DNA of 64,000 nucleotides from Toxoplasma gondii ME49 (GCF_000006565.2 NC_031471.1:620001-684000), one strand, 5' to 3'; positions 45,501 through 57,412 are shown, counted from the stretch's first letter. The notes: generated by a model from the letters alone, not told the origin. Program-made: numbers and translations.

Positions 45501-46996
45501 GCCAGGAACGCACAAGAGCAGCAGATGTATGCACGGAAAGATCGCTGCGTTTCTTCTTAACTATCCTCAACATCTGCCACCAAGGGTGCATTCGAAGATC
45601 CGTCAAGAACGCGAGAAACTGACTGAACGGCGAAAGAGAACTCGAACGGAGAGAGCTTTTTACCGGGACTGAAGCAGAGAGAGAGAGAGCGTGAGAAACT
45701 GAAAAAGGAGGGGAAAAGGGAGAAAAAAAACGCTTACTTCTTCGACATGGTCGCCGACTCCCTTGTGCCACTTGAGCAGCTCTACTTGAGCAATACCTGA
45801 CAGAGAGGGAGAAAAGCGAGCGGAGAGAAAGTGGACTGCATCCGAAGAGCCACCGGCCCCCACAGATCACGGCGAGACAAGGAAAAGAATGAAAGTGGAG
45901 AAGAGACTTCGGAAAACGTCTCTTTTTCAGAAGACGATGTCAACGAGCGTCATCCGCGAGACTCTCCCTTCCGGATTTCCAGACAACAAGACCATCCAAA
46001 CTGTTTTCTTTTGTCTCACACGCGCTCTGTCCTCTCTTCGTTCCCGACACACCTCGTCTCTTCTGTCTGACGAAGCACGAACGCGTTTGTCACGCTGGGA
46101 GAGGGACAAAAATTTGGACGAGCATGCGGGTGCGTAGCCTTTGTCTGTTCGCTATTTTCGAACGCGCGCGAAGCACAGCCTTGGCGTCGCAAAAAAAAAA
46201 CTGACAGAAGCGACATCTTCAGCTGGTGGAGTTCGGCTGCGAGACCTGCTTCTCGGCCGCTCGCAAACTCCGCTTCGTCTCCTCACCTTCGCCAATGTCG
46301 GCGAGTTTGAAGGTCTTCACGGCCAGAGCAGGTCGCGAGACCGTCAGGAGGCATCTCTGAAAAAGGCAGAAGAAAACGGAAGAGGCAAGGAGAGACACTC
46401 AACATGAAGAGACACCACAGAGGAGAGACGCGCGCGAGAAACCTCGAGGGCGCAGACACCAGAAGGCAGAAGCAGCAGGCCGCATCGACGAGGAAGACGT
46501 CCCAGTCTGCTCAGCGCGGCGAGGAGAAGCGAGGAACACGATCGTGAATCCGGTGGCGCTTCTCCGGAGACACTAAAAGTCGCAGAAGCTGCGTTAACAA
46601 AGTGCGACACTCAGCGCTGTGGAGACCCCGAAGAGAAGGCGAGAAGACGAGAGAGAAGCCACACACCTTGAGGAGGAACACCGCCCCGAGGACCAGTACA
46701 GAGACAGAAGCGGCAGGGACAGCGGACAACGGAGAAAAGAGGCGGGGAAAATGCGCCGGAACGCGAGATCAAGTTGGCCAGCGCGAGAGCAGAAGACGTA
46801 CTTTTCCTGGAAGAACGAGAGGCGCGTTGTTCAGTTCAAGCTGCCTCTGAGGCAGACACCCTGCGCCGAGACGAGTGAGAGGAGCGAGAGGACGTGGAAC
46901 GAAAGCCTGGGCGATTCCCGCGCGCGCGCATACAAGACGCGGCGACGCAGAGAAAACGCGGCGGGTGGCTAACATCTTCGCAGGCTGGGTGTGCAC
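40848..46996 (-). CDS. Branched-chain 2-oxoacid dehydrogenase E2 (dihydrolipoyl acyltransferase)
   Basis: Nine - strand exons join in phase: 46802-46996, 46287-46356, 45738-45796, 45011-45220, 43701-44519, 42934-43149, 42114-42248, 41427-41704 and 40848-40944. They give about 692 aa (685 if the ATG at 46973-46975 is used). An Arg/Ala/Ser-rich mitochondrial presequence precedes the lipoyl domain (KTFKLADIGEG ... CEVQSDKAAV, lipoyl Lys about 119). An E3-binding domain follows (ATRRFAKEKGVDLARVKGSG). The catalytic domain ends with HRHCDG (His647, Asp651). The CEVQSDKA and SRFTGTIVKL forms favour the branched-chain E2 over pyruvate or oxoglutarate E2. Known role: in Toxoplasma the mitochondrial BCKDH complex stands in for pyruvate dehydrogenase, which is in the apicoplast, and makes acetyl-CoA. 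A Ser/Pro/Gly-rich linker of more than 200 residues separates the E3-binding and catalytic domains, far longer than usual. The last exon is the least certain. Confidence 0.93.
41154..41300. repeat. (TA)n/GTATA microsatellite in E2 intron 8
   Basis: TA runs alternate with TGTATATATTGCG-type spacers, inside the last intron of the E2 gene (40945-41426). It includes a TGTATGTACA at its start. Confidence 0.95.
42467..42546. repeat. (TA)n microsatellite in E2 intron 6
   Basis: TA and ATATATGTTAT units inside the intron 42249-42933. Confidence 0.95.
43921..43934. repeat. Perfect GGTGTACGTACACC palindrome in E2 coding exon
   Basis: The full 14-bp palindrome sits in exon 5 of the E2 gene and is translated on the - strand as part of GPGVRTPEV in the low-complexity linker. 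No splice site is expected there. Confidence 0.85.
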
Positions 46997-49746
46997 GGCG
47001 GAGAGAGGTGACGCGCGGAAGAGCTGGAAAGCGAGAAGAACGAGTGAGGGCAGAGTGAGAAAGAGCGGAAAAAGAAGAGAGCCAGAAGAAAAGGAACGGC
47101 GAGACGGGAGACACAGCAGGGGCCGAGACGCAGAGAGAAGGCGTCCTGCGGCAAACGGCGGCGAAAGTTCGCGTCACGAAGGTTGAGCAGTGTCGGAACT
47201 ACCCGGCAGTTTCCAGAGAACACCAGCGTGCAGACGCCGGGTATGAAGTGGAGAGTGTGAAGAGGCAAAGCGGCAGAGAAGAACGCGGGGTCTCTGCCTC
47301 GCACGGGGAACCCAACGCAGCGTTTCCGACAGAATCCTCGAGTTCACTGCGCCCCTGATGACCTACGGAAACGCCAAGGAGCGAATGTGGTGGAGAGAAA
47401 AGAGTGGCGCGTAGCCCCAGCAAGAAAGAGAAGCGGAAACGACGGAGATTCTGGATCTTTCGATGTCGCCCCGTGGACCGCAGTCGCTCCACACAGCTCG
47501 AAGACGCAGTTGAGCGCACTGACACTGACAGGAAGTTCGTGAAAGACGAAAAGAAGTAGAAAGCGAACGGGCGGGACGACGTAGCGATGCTCTTCACAAA
47601 AAAAAATCGAGCAGAGCCGCAAAAACGCATTTTCCGAGGCACACCTGACAGGCGCGACTTTGCGCAACGCCTACGGACGCGTGTGGCGACGGCTGAGGTG
47701 TACAGACACTTCGCGGTCGCGCAGCTGAGAGGCACGAGTTGCCCGTCTCTGAGGAGGCACTGAAAACGGTCAGTTTTGACTCTCCTCCGGTGGGTGTCTG
47801 GCGCGGTCTTCGCCCGCTTCTCTGCCAAACCTTGAAGCTGAAACGCATGCGGCCGCTGCTTTCTCGCGTTCGTCGGGTCCCGGCATCTCGCATTGTCGGC
47901 AGCCGTGTGCAGAGGCCTCTTCGAATGCGCGCACTGGAGCCAACAGAAAGACGAGACCTAAAAGCGTTTCCTACTCATTACTTTGTGAGTTGAACTCCCG
48001 GGGTTTCTCGCGCTCTGGGTCGCGCTTCATTTTGGCACCTGCGCGACGTCCACAGGCCGACACACGGCATCTTCTTCGGGGCCTTCCACTGTCGACGAAC
48101 TTGTTACGAATTTGCTTTTTCGGGTGGGTGTGTGTGCGTGGATGATCCTCGACTCTAGTTACGCCAGTGCTGGGCTCGAAACCCACGGCTTTGCTCAGAC
48201 AAGCAAAGGCGGCGAGCAGTCTGGTTCTGGGAAGAGCGTTCACCGCTATGCAGGGGCGCGGGCCAGTAGCGAAACGGTAGAACTCGCACCCCAGTCACCA
48301 GTTCTCAGTTAGGTCCGCAGGTTCGTGTGTCTTTTGAATCTTGTGAACCGGTGGTGAAAGCATCGCTGAAGATGGAAAACGGCTCAGTTGACGAAACAGA
48401 AGGCGGGGCGTGAGGTAGAAGCCGCGAGAGTCGCTGGGTCGAATGCGGAAGGTTTCCCTTCCGTGACGGAGCAAAGCATTCGCATGTGCGCACGACGGGG
48501 AAATCGAAGAAAACGAAAACCTGTGACACAAGGAGATGTAGCGAAGTTCCTGCATAGTTCCTACAGCTCTGCAGCATCGAGTTTTCAAACGCACAGCCGA
48601 AGGGAAAAAAGCGTCTCGGCTGTGTGGCGGTCGCGCCTGCTGTTTCTCCACAACGCATGTTGGGGCCGCAACCGTCCCGATTCAGTCGCGGAGAAACAGG
48701 TGCTCTGTTACATGGCTCACAAGCATGCAGACAGCGACAGTTGGTGTTTCTATCGAAACAAAAGTCCGTAGTTTACATGCACAACGGGGATTCATCCCGG
48801 CGACCCTTCTCGGCGTGCGAGGGCGTCCATTGCGATGTATTGTTGTGTGCATCGCCCTCGGCGTCTGGAGTGGTGTAGGCGGCCGGCGAAGACTTGGAAA
48901 GCTGCCGTCAACCTACAAGCAGCAGGAATGCAGTCTTCACTTCGGGGGGGGGTCTCCTGCAAAACCGTTGCACCAGGAAACAGTGGTAGCTGCGAAGTCG
49001 ATTCGGAAGAACGCACGCGACTTCCGGAAAAATGTCACGACTCCGTAGGGACACCAGAGCGAAGGATGTGTCCACGACGCTGTGCAACGAAACGGAGCAG
49101 ACATGAGGAGTCGTTGTCTTGCGCTGTCGAAAGAGACTCTCTGGAGGACTCTGCGCAGTGCGGGTCCGCAGGCATTTTTGTGCTGTGGAGTTGTTTCGTC
49201 CTATTCGCAGTGCTGCCGAGCTTCGCACATTGACCGACAGATAGCCGCTATTGTACACACATCCAGTGAGAGAGACAAGATCTGAAGCAGAGAAAGCTGG
49301 AGGGTTTCGCGTATCGGCGAACCGCCTCTCCAGTCGGGCGCTCTGCACAGAAACATTCCTTCTGTGCGCCGAGCAGAGGTTTCCGACGACTCATGGAGGA
49401 TCAGTCGCCTCGCTACAGAAGAAGCGAGTGTTTTTTTGAAGCCACAGAAAAGCGGCTTTCGCTCCTGTACACCTTCGACTTCTCAGTCGGCACCCTCCAT
49501 GCTCAGGAGAGCAACTGAACTTCCTCTCTAGAAACAAGAATCCCGGAAGGAATCTTGAAAACACTGTTTTCTCAGTACCCCTCCATTGCCCATGCAACCA
49601 AGTTAGGGTCCGTCTGCAACACAAAATGCTTAAGTAGACAGCGCTTCCAGTCGAAAAAACAACCGTCATTCTGCACAGTCCTGCTGACCGAAACCTCCTA
49701 CCTGCCTCCATACACGTCCACAGATTCCTTCGCTCTCAGAAAAAAA

Positions 49747-49870
49747 TAATATATATATATATATATATAATAGTGTACAGGTCTATAATCATTTATATGC
49801 ATCGATTATGAAAAATATAAAAATAACTGTATATATATAAATATATATCAATATATATATATATATATCT
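49747..49870. repeat. (TA)n microsatellite block
   Basis: Several TA runs broken by short unique spacers, in the non-coding stretch downstream of EIPR1. Confidence 0.95.
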
Positions 49871-50234
49871 GTAGGTATCGATTTATGTGGATGCCCGGTG
49901 TGCCGATGAAAACTTTGAGAGTTTTGGCGGGTATGGTGTTGGAGACGCTTCGACTTCGATCGAAAGACATGCGTCGAGTCGGTTCGCAACGCACGAGCGA
50001 GGCAACACAATTGCCGCATGCAGAAGAGAGAGTCTGGAGAACGCGCGACCAGATGCGCGGTGAAGATGCAAAGGGGAAATGCAAAGAAGTTCAGACGGAA
50101 ACGTTCCTGGCTGGGAACACGGAGCAGATAGACGACGGCATCCACGCTATATCTCTTCACATAACAAGAGCAGAAACGCAAGTTACTCTCTCACATCCCA
50201 TTCCACAAGCACGCAAGTGGAGATCGAAAGACAA

Positions 50235-50446
50235 ATATATATATATATATATATATCTATGTATATTTATAGATGCTCACGTATATGCGAGATCTATACC
50301 CATATGCATACACATATGTATATAAATGTACACGATCACATGCAGATTCGCAAGTGCTCGTCTCATCCTGCCGTTCACACATCTACATATATATAACAAT
50401 ATATATATATATATATATAACTATATATATATATATATATACATGA
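50235..50446. repeat. (TA)n microsatellite block
   Basis: Three TA runs with ATGTATAT and CTACATATAT spacers, ending about 145 bp beyond the EIPR1 stop codon. Confidence 0.95.
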
Positions 50447-50590
50447 ACAACTGTATATGCGTATACATGTACACATACAGACATCAATGCATGTGGGTGT
50501 CAGTGACAGGAAAAACATGCATACGGATGTCAGGAGAAAACGTCTTTCCTTGGATGTTGTTCGAGGCAGGAGAGAATCGCCGGAGAGCGT

Positions 50591-53500
50591 TTACAGAAGA
50601 ATTCGATACTTTTCCTTCGGCGGGACCTGATGAAAAGAAATGCATCCTTCCGCTGTGAGAGCTGCACATGCCCAAGCCTCGTGAGCCGCCCACGCGACTG
50701 CGACGACAGAGTCCTGACAAGACAGAGAGTCCGGAAATCCGATTTTCAAGTGAGAAAAGAAAATGGGCGCCAGCGTCCGAGCAGTCCGCCTCCACAAAAC
50801 ACACAAGCGAATTTCAACCTTGGAAAGTCGACGAAAAGCGTTCTCAGACGACCGAGCTTTCGTTGCATGCACGGCCGCCAGAGAGTCGACAGAAGGGAAA
50901 CTGAAAATGTCAAGACGTCTCAGCAGATTGTGCAGAGACACGGAACTCCAGTGCACTCTTGCACCCGAAGAATCAAGGGCGTTGCGAGTTTTTGGAAAGT
51001 AGAGAACTTCGGAAAGAGAACTCTCGACGCTTCACACGATGACAGTGGAAACGCATAAAGAGAAGAAACTCCCTTGCCGGTCTCTGTTCGCAGCATGCAC
51101 TTCCACCTCCGTCGAAATGCTCTTTGAGGCGTCGGAGCGGAACAGAACTATCACCTGGACTCTGAATCTGTAACTGGAAACTCAGCACAGTGGTGAAAGC
51201 AAAAGGAAGAGGAAAAAAGACACGGAAAGCCGAGCTGCGCGAGAAAAGTGAAGCCTGTAAACGGCTATCCGACCTGTTTCAAAGAACGCTCTGCATACCT
51301 CTGACGTCTCGAGCTTGTGGTGTACGGACTCAAGGACATACAGAGTGTTCCAGGAAACTCACTTCACCTCCTTCATAGGAGTAGACGGTCTCCGAGGCAT
51401 AATCCGTCCGGCCTTTCTTCGCTTTCTCTGGGCAGTCTCCACCACTGCCGCCTGCTTCTGCGCCGCTTTCACTTTCAGCAGAAAAAACGTCCAGTTCGCT
51501 TCCTTTTCCTCCCCCTTGGAGCAGCGACGACGACCGCGGAGACCGGCGAACCCTCAGCGTCTCTGCGTGGTGGAGCTTCACAGTGTTGTCCGTACCTGGG
51601 AGACAGAGAGACGCATGAGAAGAAGCAACAAGTCGAGACAGAGAGAGGCATGAAAAGACGCAACAAGCCGAGACAGAGGGAGGCATGAGAAGAAGCAACA
51701 AGTCGAGACAGAGAGACGCAGCCATGGAATAAAGAGAAACCGAAAGAAACGAAGGCAGAGAAAAAGAGGATACTCAGACAGACAGAAAGAAAGCCAAACT
51801 GCTGAAGAGTCTCCTCAAATGGGAGACGAAATCGGAGTGAAACGTCGAAGAGAACTGGCGTAGTCCTCGCAGTGGCAAACGGAGGTGCCGAGAGAAGAGA
51901 GAGGAAAAGTGCAGAAACAGAAAGAAAAACGTCAGCTGTCTGCTCGCATCTCCCCTGTCATTTCTCCGTTTGTCTCTGCTTGCATTCGTCCGGGCCTCCC
52001 TTTTTCTCTGCCGTTCTATTTCCAGATATTTTCCTTACTCGCAGTCAAGAGAAGCTGATCGTGGAAGGCGTTGAAGCTCACAGACGTCACCCAGTGAGAA
52101 TGAACATCCCGAAGGACCTGAGGAAAGCATCCGACTTCAGCGAGAGAGACAATACCGTTTCGCATTCTTTTCGTGTCTCCCTTCCCGACCTTTGTTCCAG
52201 TTTCAGTCTATTCCATGTTCGCCTTTTCTTTTCGCCTTACTTCTCCCCTTTGTTCTCCCGTCTCCGCCATTCGTTCATGTCTCTTACAGCTGTTCTTCGT
52301 CCTTTACAGTCCTTCGCTGTTTCTTCCAGTCCTTCCGCGTCTCCTGCATTTTGCCCTTGTCTCTACGCTCCCGAGCATTGTTGCTTGAGTCTCAGACACA
52401 CGCGCAACGATGGCGTCTCTCTTCTTTTCGTCTTCTCTCGCATTGTCTCTTCGTCTATGTCCTGCCGAACGCTCTACAAGTGAAAATCTCAGTTGGCTCC
52501 CATTTCCTTCCATTCTTCATCTGTCTTTCTCCGGTACCGCCTTTTCGCTTGTTTCGTCTCCATTCTCTCCTCATTTTTCTTGTTCTCCTTCCGATCGCCT
52601 TCCTCTTGAGGCATTTTGTGCGTCCTTCTGTTTTTTTCCTTCTCCTTTTTCTTGCCTGCAGCGGTCGCTTGAGAGTTCGTCCGTCCCAGTAGGCGACACA
52701 GCCGTCGCTGGCACCCGAAACGAAGGAGAACGAGAGGTTCGGATTGAAGTCGATGGACAGCGGCGCCGCGAGTCTCCCGTGGGGATTGACTGCATGCGCG
52801 TCTCGCCTTCCTGCCGAGCTCTCGACACCACATCGACGCGAATTTGTCTTTTCTCGCAAGTCGAAAACTCGCAGAGAGCCTCCACTGCCGAAGACGTTCA
52901 TCCCTCCGCGCCCATCTTCTCTCGCCTCCGCCGCCACTATCTGTTTGAACAACCGGGCACAAAAAGAGTTTGAAATCTCGAAAATCAGCTTCGAAAAAGA
53001 CGCGTACACATAAAGAGAGAGAAAGCCGCAGCTGCACAACTGGAGAAGAACATACCGCAGAGCTCTCGCATCGGACCGGCAGCTGTAGACGAAATCAGCT
53101 GTGTCGACTCTCGTCTCTTCGCTCGCTCGTTGGTTTTTCCTTCTGTCTGGACGCAGTAAGACGTCTCGACTCGACAAGAAGCTTCTTGGGGATTCGCAAG
53201 AACGCACATTTAACGTTTCGAAAATGTGAGGAGAACTGCGAAACGCCGAGACAGTCACTCGCCTCTCACACGAGACCAACAGATCTGGAAGAAAACGCAG
53301 GTTCCTCGAAAGTCTCCACACACTCTCTGAGACACAGAGGAGACGGCTCTAGGACTTGGGCGTACACAGGCGAGACGCGACAGACGAAATTCGAGTTCGA
53401 ACTCTTCGTCTCTCCGCCAGACATGAGCCGAGTTCGAAGAAATGGGGAATCACGAGGATCTGCTGCCTGGTTTTTAAAGGATAAAAAAGCCAGCGAGAAA

Positions 53501-54382
53501 AATCTCTGCATCGAAATGAGAAGAGGAAAGCTTACAGTGTTTGGATGGTGATGGTCGAAAGTGACTGCAGTGTACCGGTGGTGAGGGTCGGCGGGAAGGA
53601 GCGCGCAACTCTGAAAAAAAAACATTTACTGCACTTCAGTCGTTTGTATCTTGTTTCAGCTTTTCTCTCTGCTCTTCCTCCAGCTGCCTTTCTCGGAGGA
53701 AGGAACGCGCGAGAGTTGAAAGAGAGGAAGTTGAAGAACCGCGCTTGTCCGAGAAGTTCAAAACTCCTTGGAATCTCTTCATCTCCGGAGAACAGCGACT
53801 CGCCGCACAACCAGTCCAGAAGAGGCCGGCAGCAGTGTTCAAGGAATCCACGCCGAGAGAGCACGGAGAGGAAACAAGCAGGCGAACGAGGAGACAAAAG
53901 GAAGACAGAAGGAAGAACAGGAGAGGAAGGGGAAGAACGGTCGAGAGAAAAAAGGACTGGAGCTGAGGAATGAAGAAGCAGGCGATTCGGGATGCAGAAA
54001 GGGGAAGCAACTTGAAACAGACGAAAAACAGGGAACAGAGGATCCCCGAGAGAAGAAAGAAAAACCTGAGGAAAAACTGGGACCAGAGCTAAAAAGGAAC
54101 AGCGGGAGGGAGTCGCGAAAACAGGTTGCCTACCTCAAAGGAGGATTCCGTAGCTTTAAAAAGTTCACAGCTTCCTTCCATCATCACAAGAAGTTGCGGC
54201 TCTCTGCCTCCGGCCGTCGCTGAACCTAAAACGTCGTCTGGGTCACCTCGCGGCACCACCAGCCTGAAGAAATCGAAAAAAACGTTCAACAAAAGAAATC
54301 AAATCGAGGACTACATCATGCTCCCTCCAATGAGATCTCAACTATTTATGCAAACACCGCATGCACCTCTCTCTTTACATAT

Positions 54383-54417
<35 letters not shown>

Positions 54418-57084
54418 TATATATATATATATATATGAATGTAGATTTAGATATAAACGTGAACCGAACTACAGAAGAAGATTGAAGCCCGTGATCACTC
54501 TCACATACGCGAAGATGCATATACGCATGGTTGCATCGAAACATGCATGCCTCTCGTTGCAGGACTCAAGTGATGCATGCGTGCTGGCCCAAACACTGGT
54601 GCTCTTTGGAGGCTGTGAATGGGACGTTGACAAAGGAGCCTTTACTTTCGAATCGGCTGAAAGCGACTCTGGGATGACTTCAGTTTAGAGACGATTGACG
54701 GCCGATGGAGAGACACGGCGGAGCGAGAAGAAGGGAGAGATTCTTCTTCCTCCTCAGCGTCCAGGAGGCTAACAGCAGGCGAAGGGAAATCGACAGAACT
54801 CCTCCACAGCACGCAGCGATCGGCTGTAAACAGGCAAACAGAGAGGAAGAAGACAACGCGAAAACGTAAGGGAGGCAGACCCAAGAAGATGTGAACACTG
54901 GAACTGAAGCTCTGGAAAAACGAGCACGACGACAGAGGACGGGCGAGACAAGCTCTCCCCAGAAGGAAGATCAGGAGAAGCGACAGACAGAGTTAGGTCG
55001 AAGAAAAACAGGAAATGAAGAAAAACGGAGAGAGAAGAAGACTGCACAAGCTGTCAGCAACCACTTTCGAAGTTGTGCAAATCAGAAACGGATTCGAGGT
55101 CGGGACGAACCAGGTGTACATACACCCGAGTATCGGTTATCGAAACCCACCTTGGAATATGCAGAGAAACCACACACATATACATATATATATATATACA
55201 TGCATTTATGTATGTTTCTGTAGATGTGGGGACGACTGAAGTGAGAACGCCTCAGACGCTTCTCATTTGTGCCACAGTTTCTGCGTCTCACTTGCGTATC
55301 TTGTTTTCTGGTCGGGGAAAGCAGTGAAGAAGACGAGAGTCTCCCGCGGCCTCTCTTCTCTCGCGGCGTCGTCCTCGACATTGTCCGCATTGTTCTTTTC
55401 GCTGGACTCCGTCGCGCCGGTCTCCTCGTGATCAGGAGAGAGAGAAGACACCTGGCTTCCGCCAAGGGAAGGAAGAAGCGCGAGAGCGTGGACTTCTGGG
55501 GGATGGACCAAGCGGCAGCTGCACTCCACTTCACCCGTCTCCTCGACGCATCCGACGACATGCAACTGAACAAGGCGGCGCAAACGAAAGCGCGAGGGAG
55601 ACAGATGATAGACGGCGTCTGTGTTTCCACTCCTGCCTCTTCTCGCTTCGATTCGACTGATACGCTTCCATCCCATTTCTGTCGCTCTCTGCTTGACGGA
55701 TTCGTTCTGTCTCTCACAGACGCCCGGCGTCTCCTGCGGGCCGCGCCGCGCGCGCGCCGCTTCTGACTCTTTGCAGGGTTTGTTCCTCGCGCGTGAGTTC
55801 CTTTTTCGAAAATGAAAACGAACCGTGGCTCGCAGTTACCTGGTTGCTGTGCTGGTCGGCTGCGTTTGTGCCTGCCATGAAAAGGTGAGGAAGGAAGGCC
55901 GAAGACGAGGAGCGGCAGAACGAGGCGTACGCAGGCGGCGAGGCCAGCGGAACCAAGGCACTGGCTGCCGGGGCGTGGAGCTCTGAACGAAGAGAGGAAA
56001 CAGGAAACAGGAAACGCGGCGCATCGAACGAGCGCCAGCCGCGGAGTTCGGGGGAAGACTCCAGGGCAAAGGAAACGAAACGAAGAGAGGAAGAGACAGG
56101 AGTGACGCAGAGAGGGATGTGTGGGGTGACCTTGCTGTGAGCGTGGACCAGAGAGAGCGAACGCGAAGAACAGAGACGAGAGAGGCGCTCAAAGAGAAGA
56201 GATGAGGATGAGAGAACGAAGAGGAAGCGAATCCGCGTCTGGTTCGCGTTTCAGAAAGACGAGAAAGGAGAAACAACGCGCGAGAGCGACCCAGAGAAAT
56301 AGGCGGGGAAATGCGACAAAGAATGGAGGAGTTGACGAGGAAGAAAGGAACGCGCGACCTCGGGGAGCGCGCTGAATCAGTGAGAGAGAGGAGAGGGACC
56401 AGTCAAGAGCACAGGACTGCGGAGACAAAGAAGAGAGGCGAAAGCCGATACGAAGCCTCAAGTGGGCGTTGTCGACAAACGGGGATCGCTTTCCAATCCC
56501 AAGATTCTGAACCAAGTCGCAAGGGGAGGACTCTCACTGTATGTGCCACAGGCCTCAGACCCTGCAAATCCGAACGGCGCCTGGGAGGCTCTCGAGGGAG
56601 AGACGGGAGAAAGGTCCGCGACCATTTTGTGTGGATCTCCAAGGACCAAGAGGCAAGGAAAAAAAGTCGAACGGGGAGAGAAGAAGAACAGAGGACGACG
56701 AGGAAGAAGAAGAGGAAAAGAAGGAAGAGTGGAGAGGAAGAAGAAGAGGAGAAGGAAGAGGAAGAGTGGAGAGGAAGAAGAAGAGGAGAAGGAAGAGGAA
56801 GAGTGGAGAGGAAGAAGAAGAGAAGGAAGAGGAAGAAGAGGAAGAGTGGAGAGGCGGAGAATTCCAGGGATCAAGGCGCAGGGAGGGGATTGGAAGGTCG
56901 GCGGCTGCAAGAGACTGGACGCGAGGTGTGGTGGACGCGGAAGGCAAAAGCGGTTTCAGAGACCCAGCAAGAAAAGAGAAGAAAGAGGTAACAGAGGCGA
57001 CCTCAAGGAACAAGACACGGGCAGCGGCGAGGAACGCGAGGTCAAGATTCGCAGAGACTCCGAGACTCCATAGAAAACGCGCAT
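50591..57084 (-). CDS. EIPR1: EIPR1/TSSC1 WD40 protein (EARP/GARP-interacting)
   Basis: Ten - strand exons join in phase: 57067-57084, 55840-55980, 55292-55565, 54646-54823, 54134-54263, 53536-53610, 52656-52940, 52039-52117, 51363-51595 and 50591-50713. They give about 511 aa. Family landmarks in order are VFYG joined to LHAPA at the start, FMAGTNAADQHSNQLHVV, LPADPHHRYTAV, LRVFDLRE, LSIDFNPN, ASDGCVAYWDGRTLKRPLQ, VHSHWVTSVSF, FHDQLLLTASTDNTVKLHH, DSVVAVAWAAHEAW and the diagnostic C-terminal KYRILL. Known role: beta-propeller that binds the EARP and GARP tethers at endosomes and the trans-Golgi and is needed for cargo sorting into regulated secretory vesicles. The protein is longer than the human one (387 aa) through acidic and Ser-rich inserts. 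The donor after exon 7 reads GCAAGA, so that intron is GC-AG. The six-codon first exon is inferred from the YGL match and is the weakest part. Confidence 0.92.
51600..51719. repeat. 35-bp tandem repeat, about 3.4 copies, abutting EIPR1 exon 9
   Basis: Copies start at 51600, 51635 and 51670 with a partial fourth from 51705. The unit begins GAGACAGAGAG and ends AGCAACAAGTC. It lies in the intron immediately before the exon 9 acceptor and is pyrimidine-rich in the - sense. Confidence 0.92.
54378..54437. repeat. (TA)n / TACATA microsatellite in EIPR1 intron 4
   Basis: CATATA units pass into a pure TA run inside the intron 54264-54645. Confidence 0.95.
55113..55126. repeat. GGTGTACATACACC near-palindrome in EIPR1 intron 3
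   Basis: A full 14-bp copy of the recurrent motif in the middle of intron 3 (54824-55291), not at a splice site. Confidence 0.8.
56698..56858. repeat. GA-rich imperfect tandem tract in EIPR1 intron 1
   Basis: About 160 bp almost purely of G and A on the + strand, built from repeated GAAGAGTGGAGAGGAAGAAG units. On the sense strand of EIPR1 it is a continuous pyrimidine tract within intron 1 (55981-57066). Confidence 0.92.
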
Positions 57085-57412
57085 TTCCTTCGCTTGCACA
57101 CCGTCTCTCGCATTTCTGGCGTTGATGAGAGAGAAGGAACTCGAGGAAGGGAACGTTTCTTCCTCCTTTTCCCCCGCACAAAGTCCTCGCAGAACTCCTT
57201 CAAAGAGGCTCCGAGACTCACTCGCGTTCGCAGACAGCAAGGAGCGAACTGAGGGAGACCCGGGCAAAGAGAAAACCGTCTCAGAGACCCAAGAGAGAAG
57301 AAGAAAACGAATCACCATCTACGCTCTAGGCTACTCTCGCATCTTTCGCTTGTCCAGCTTTTTCCGACGCCCCTGCACACTAAAACGGGCAAATCTCGCC
57401 GTGGTGTCTTGC

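Larger units (their letters stand above)
46997..50590. other. No gene recognised; E2 promoter side and EIPR1 3' flank
   Basis: About 3.6 kb. The part next to the E2 start (47000-47830) is pyrimidine-rich in the - sense and gives a 209-residue - strand frame (47199-47828) with no family resemblance. Further on, only short frames occur. From 49747 the stretch is dominated by (TA)n microsatellites. Confidence 0.45.
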
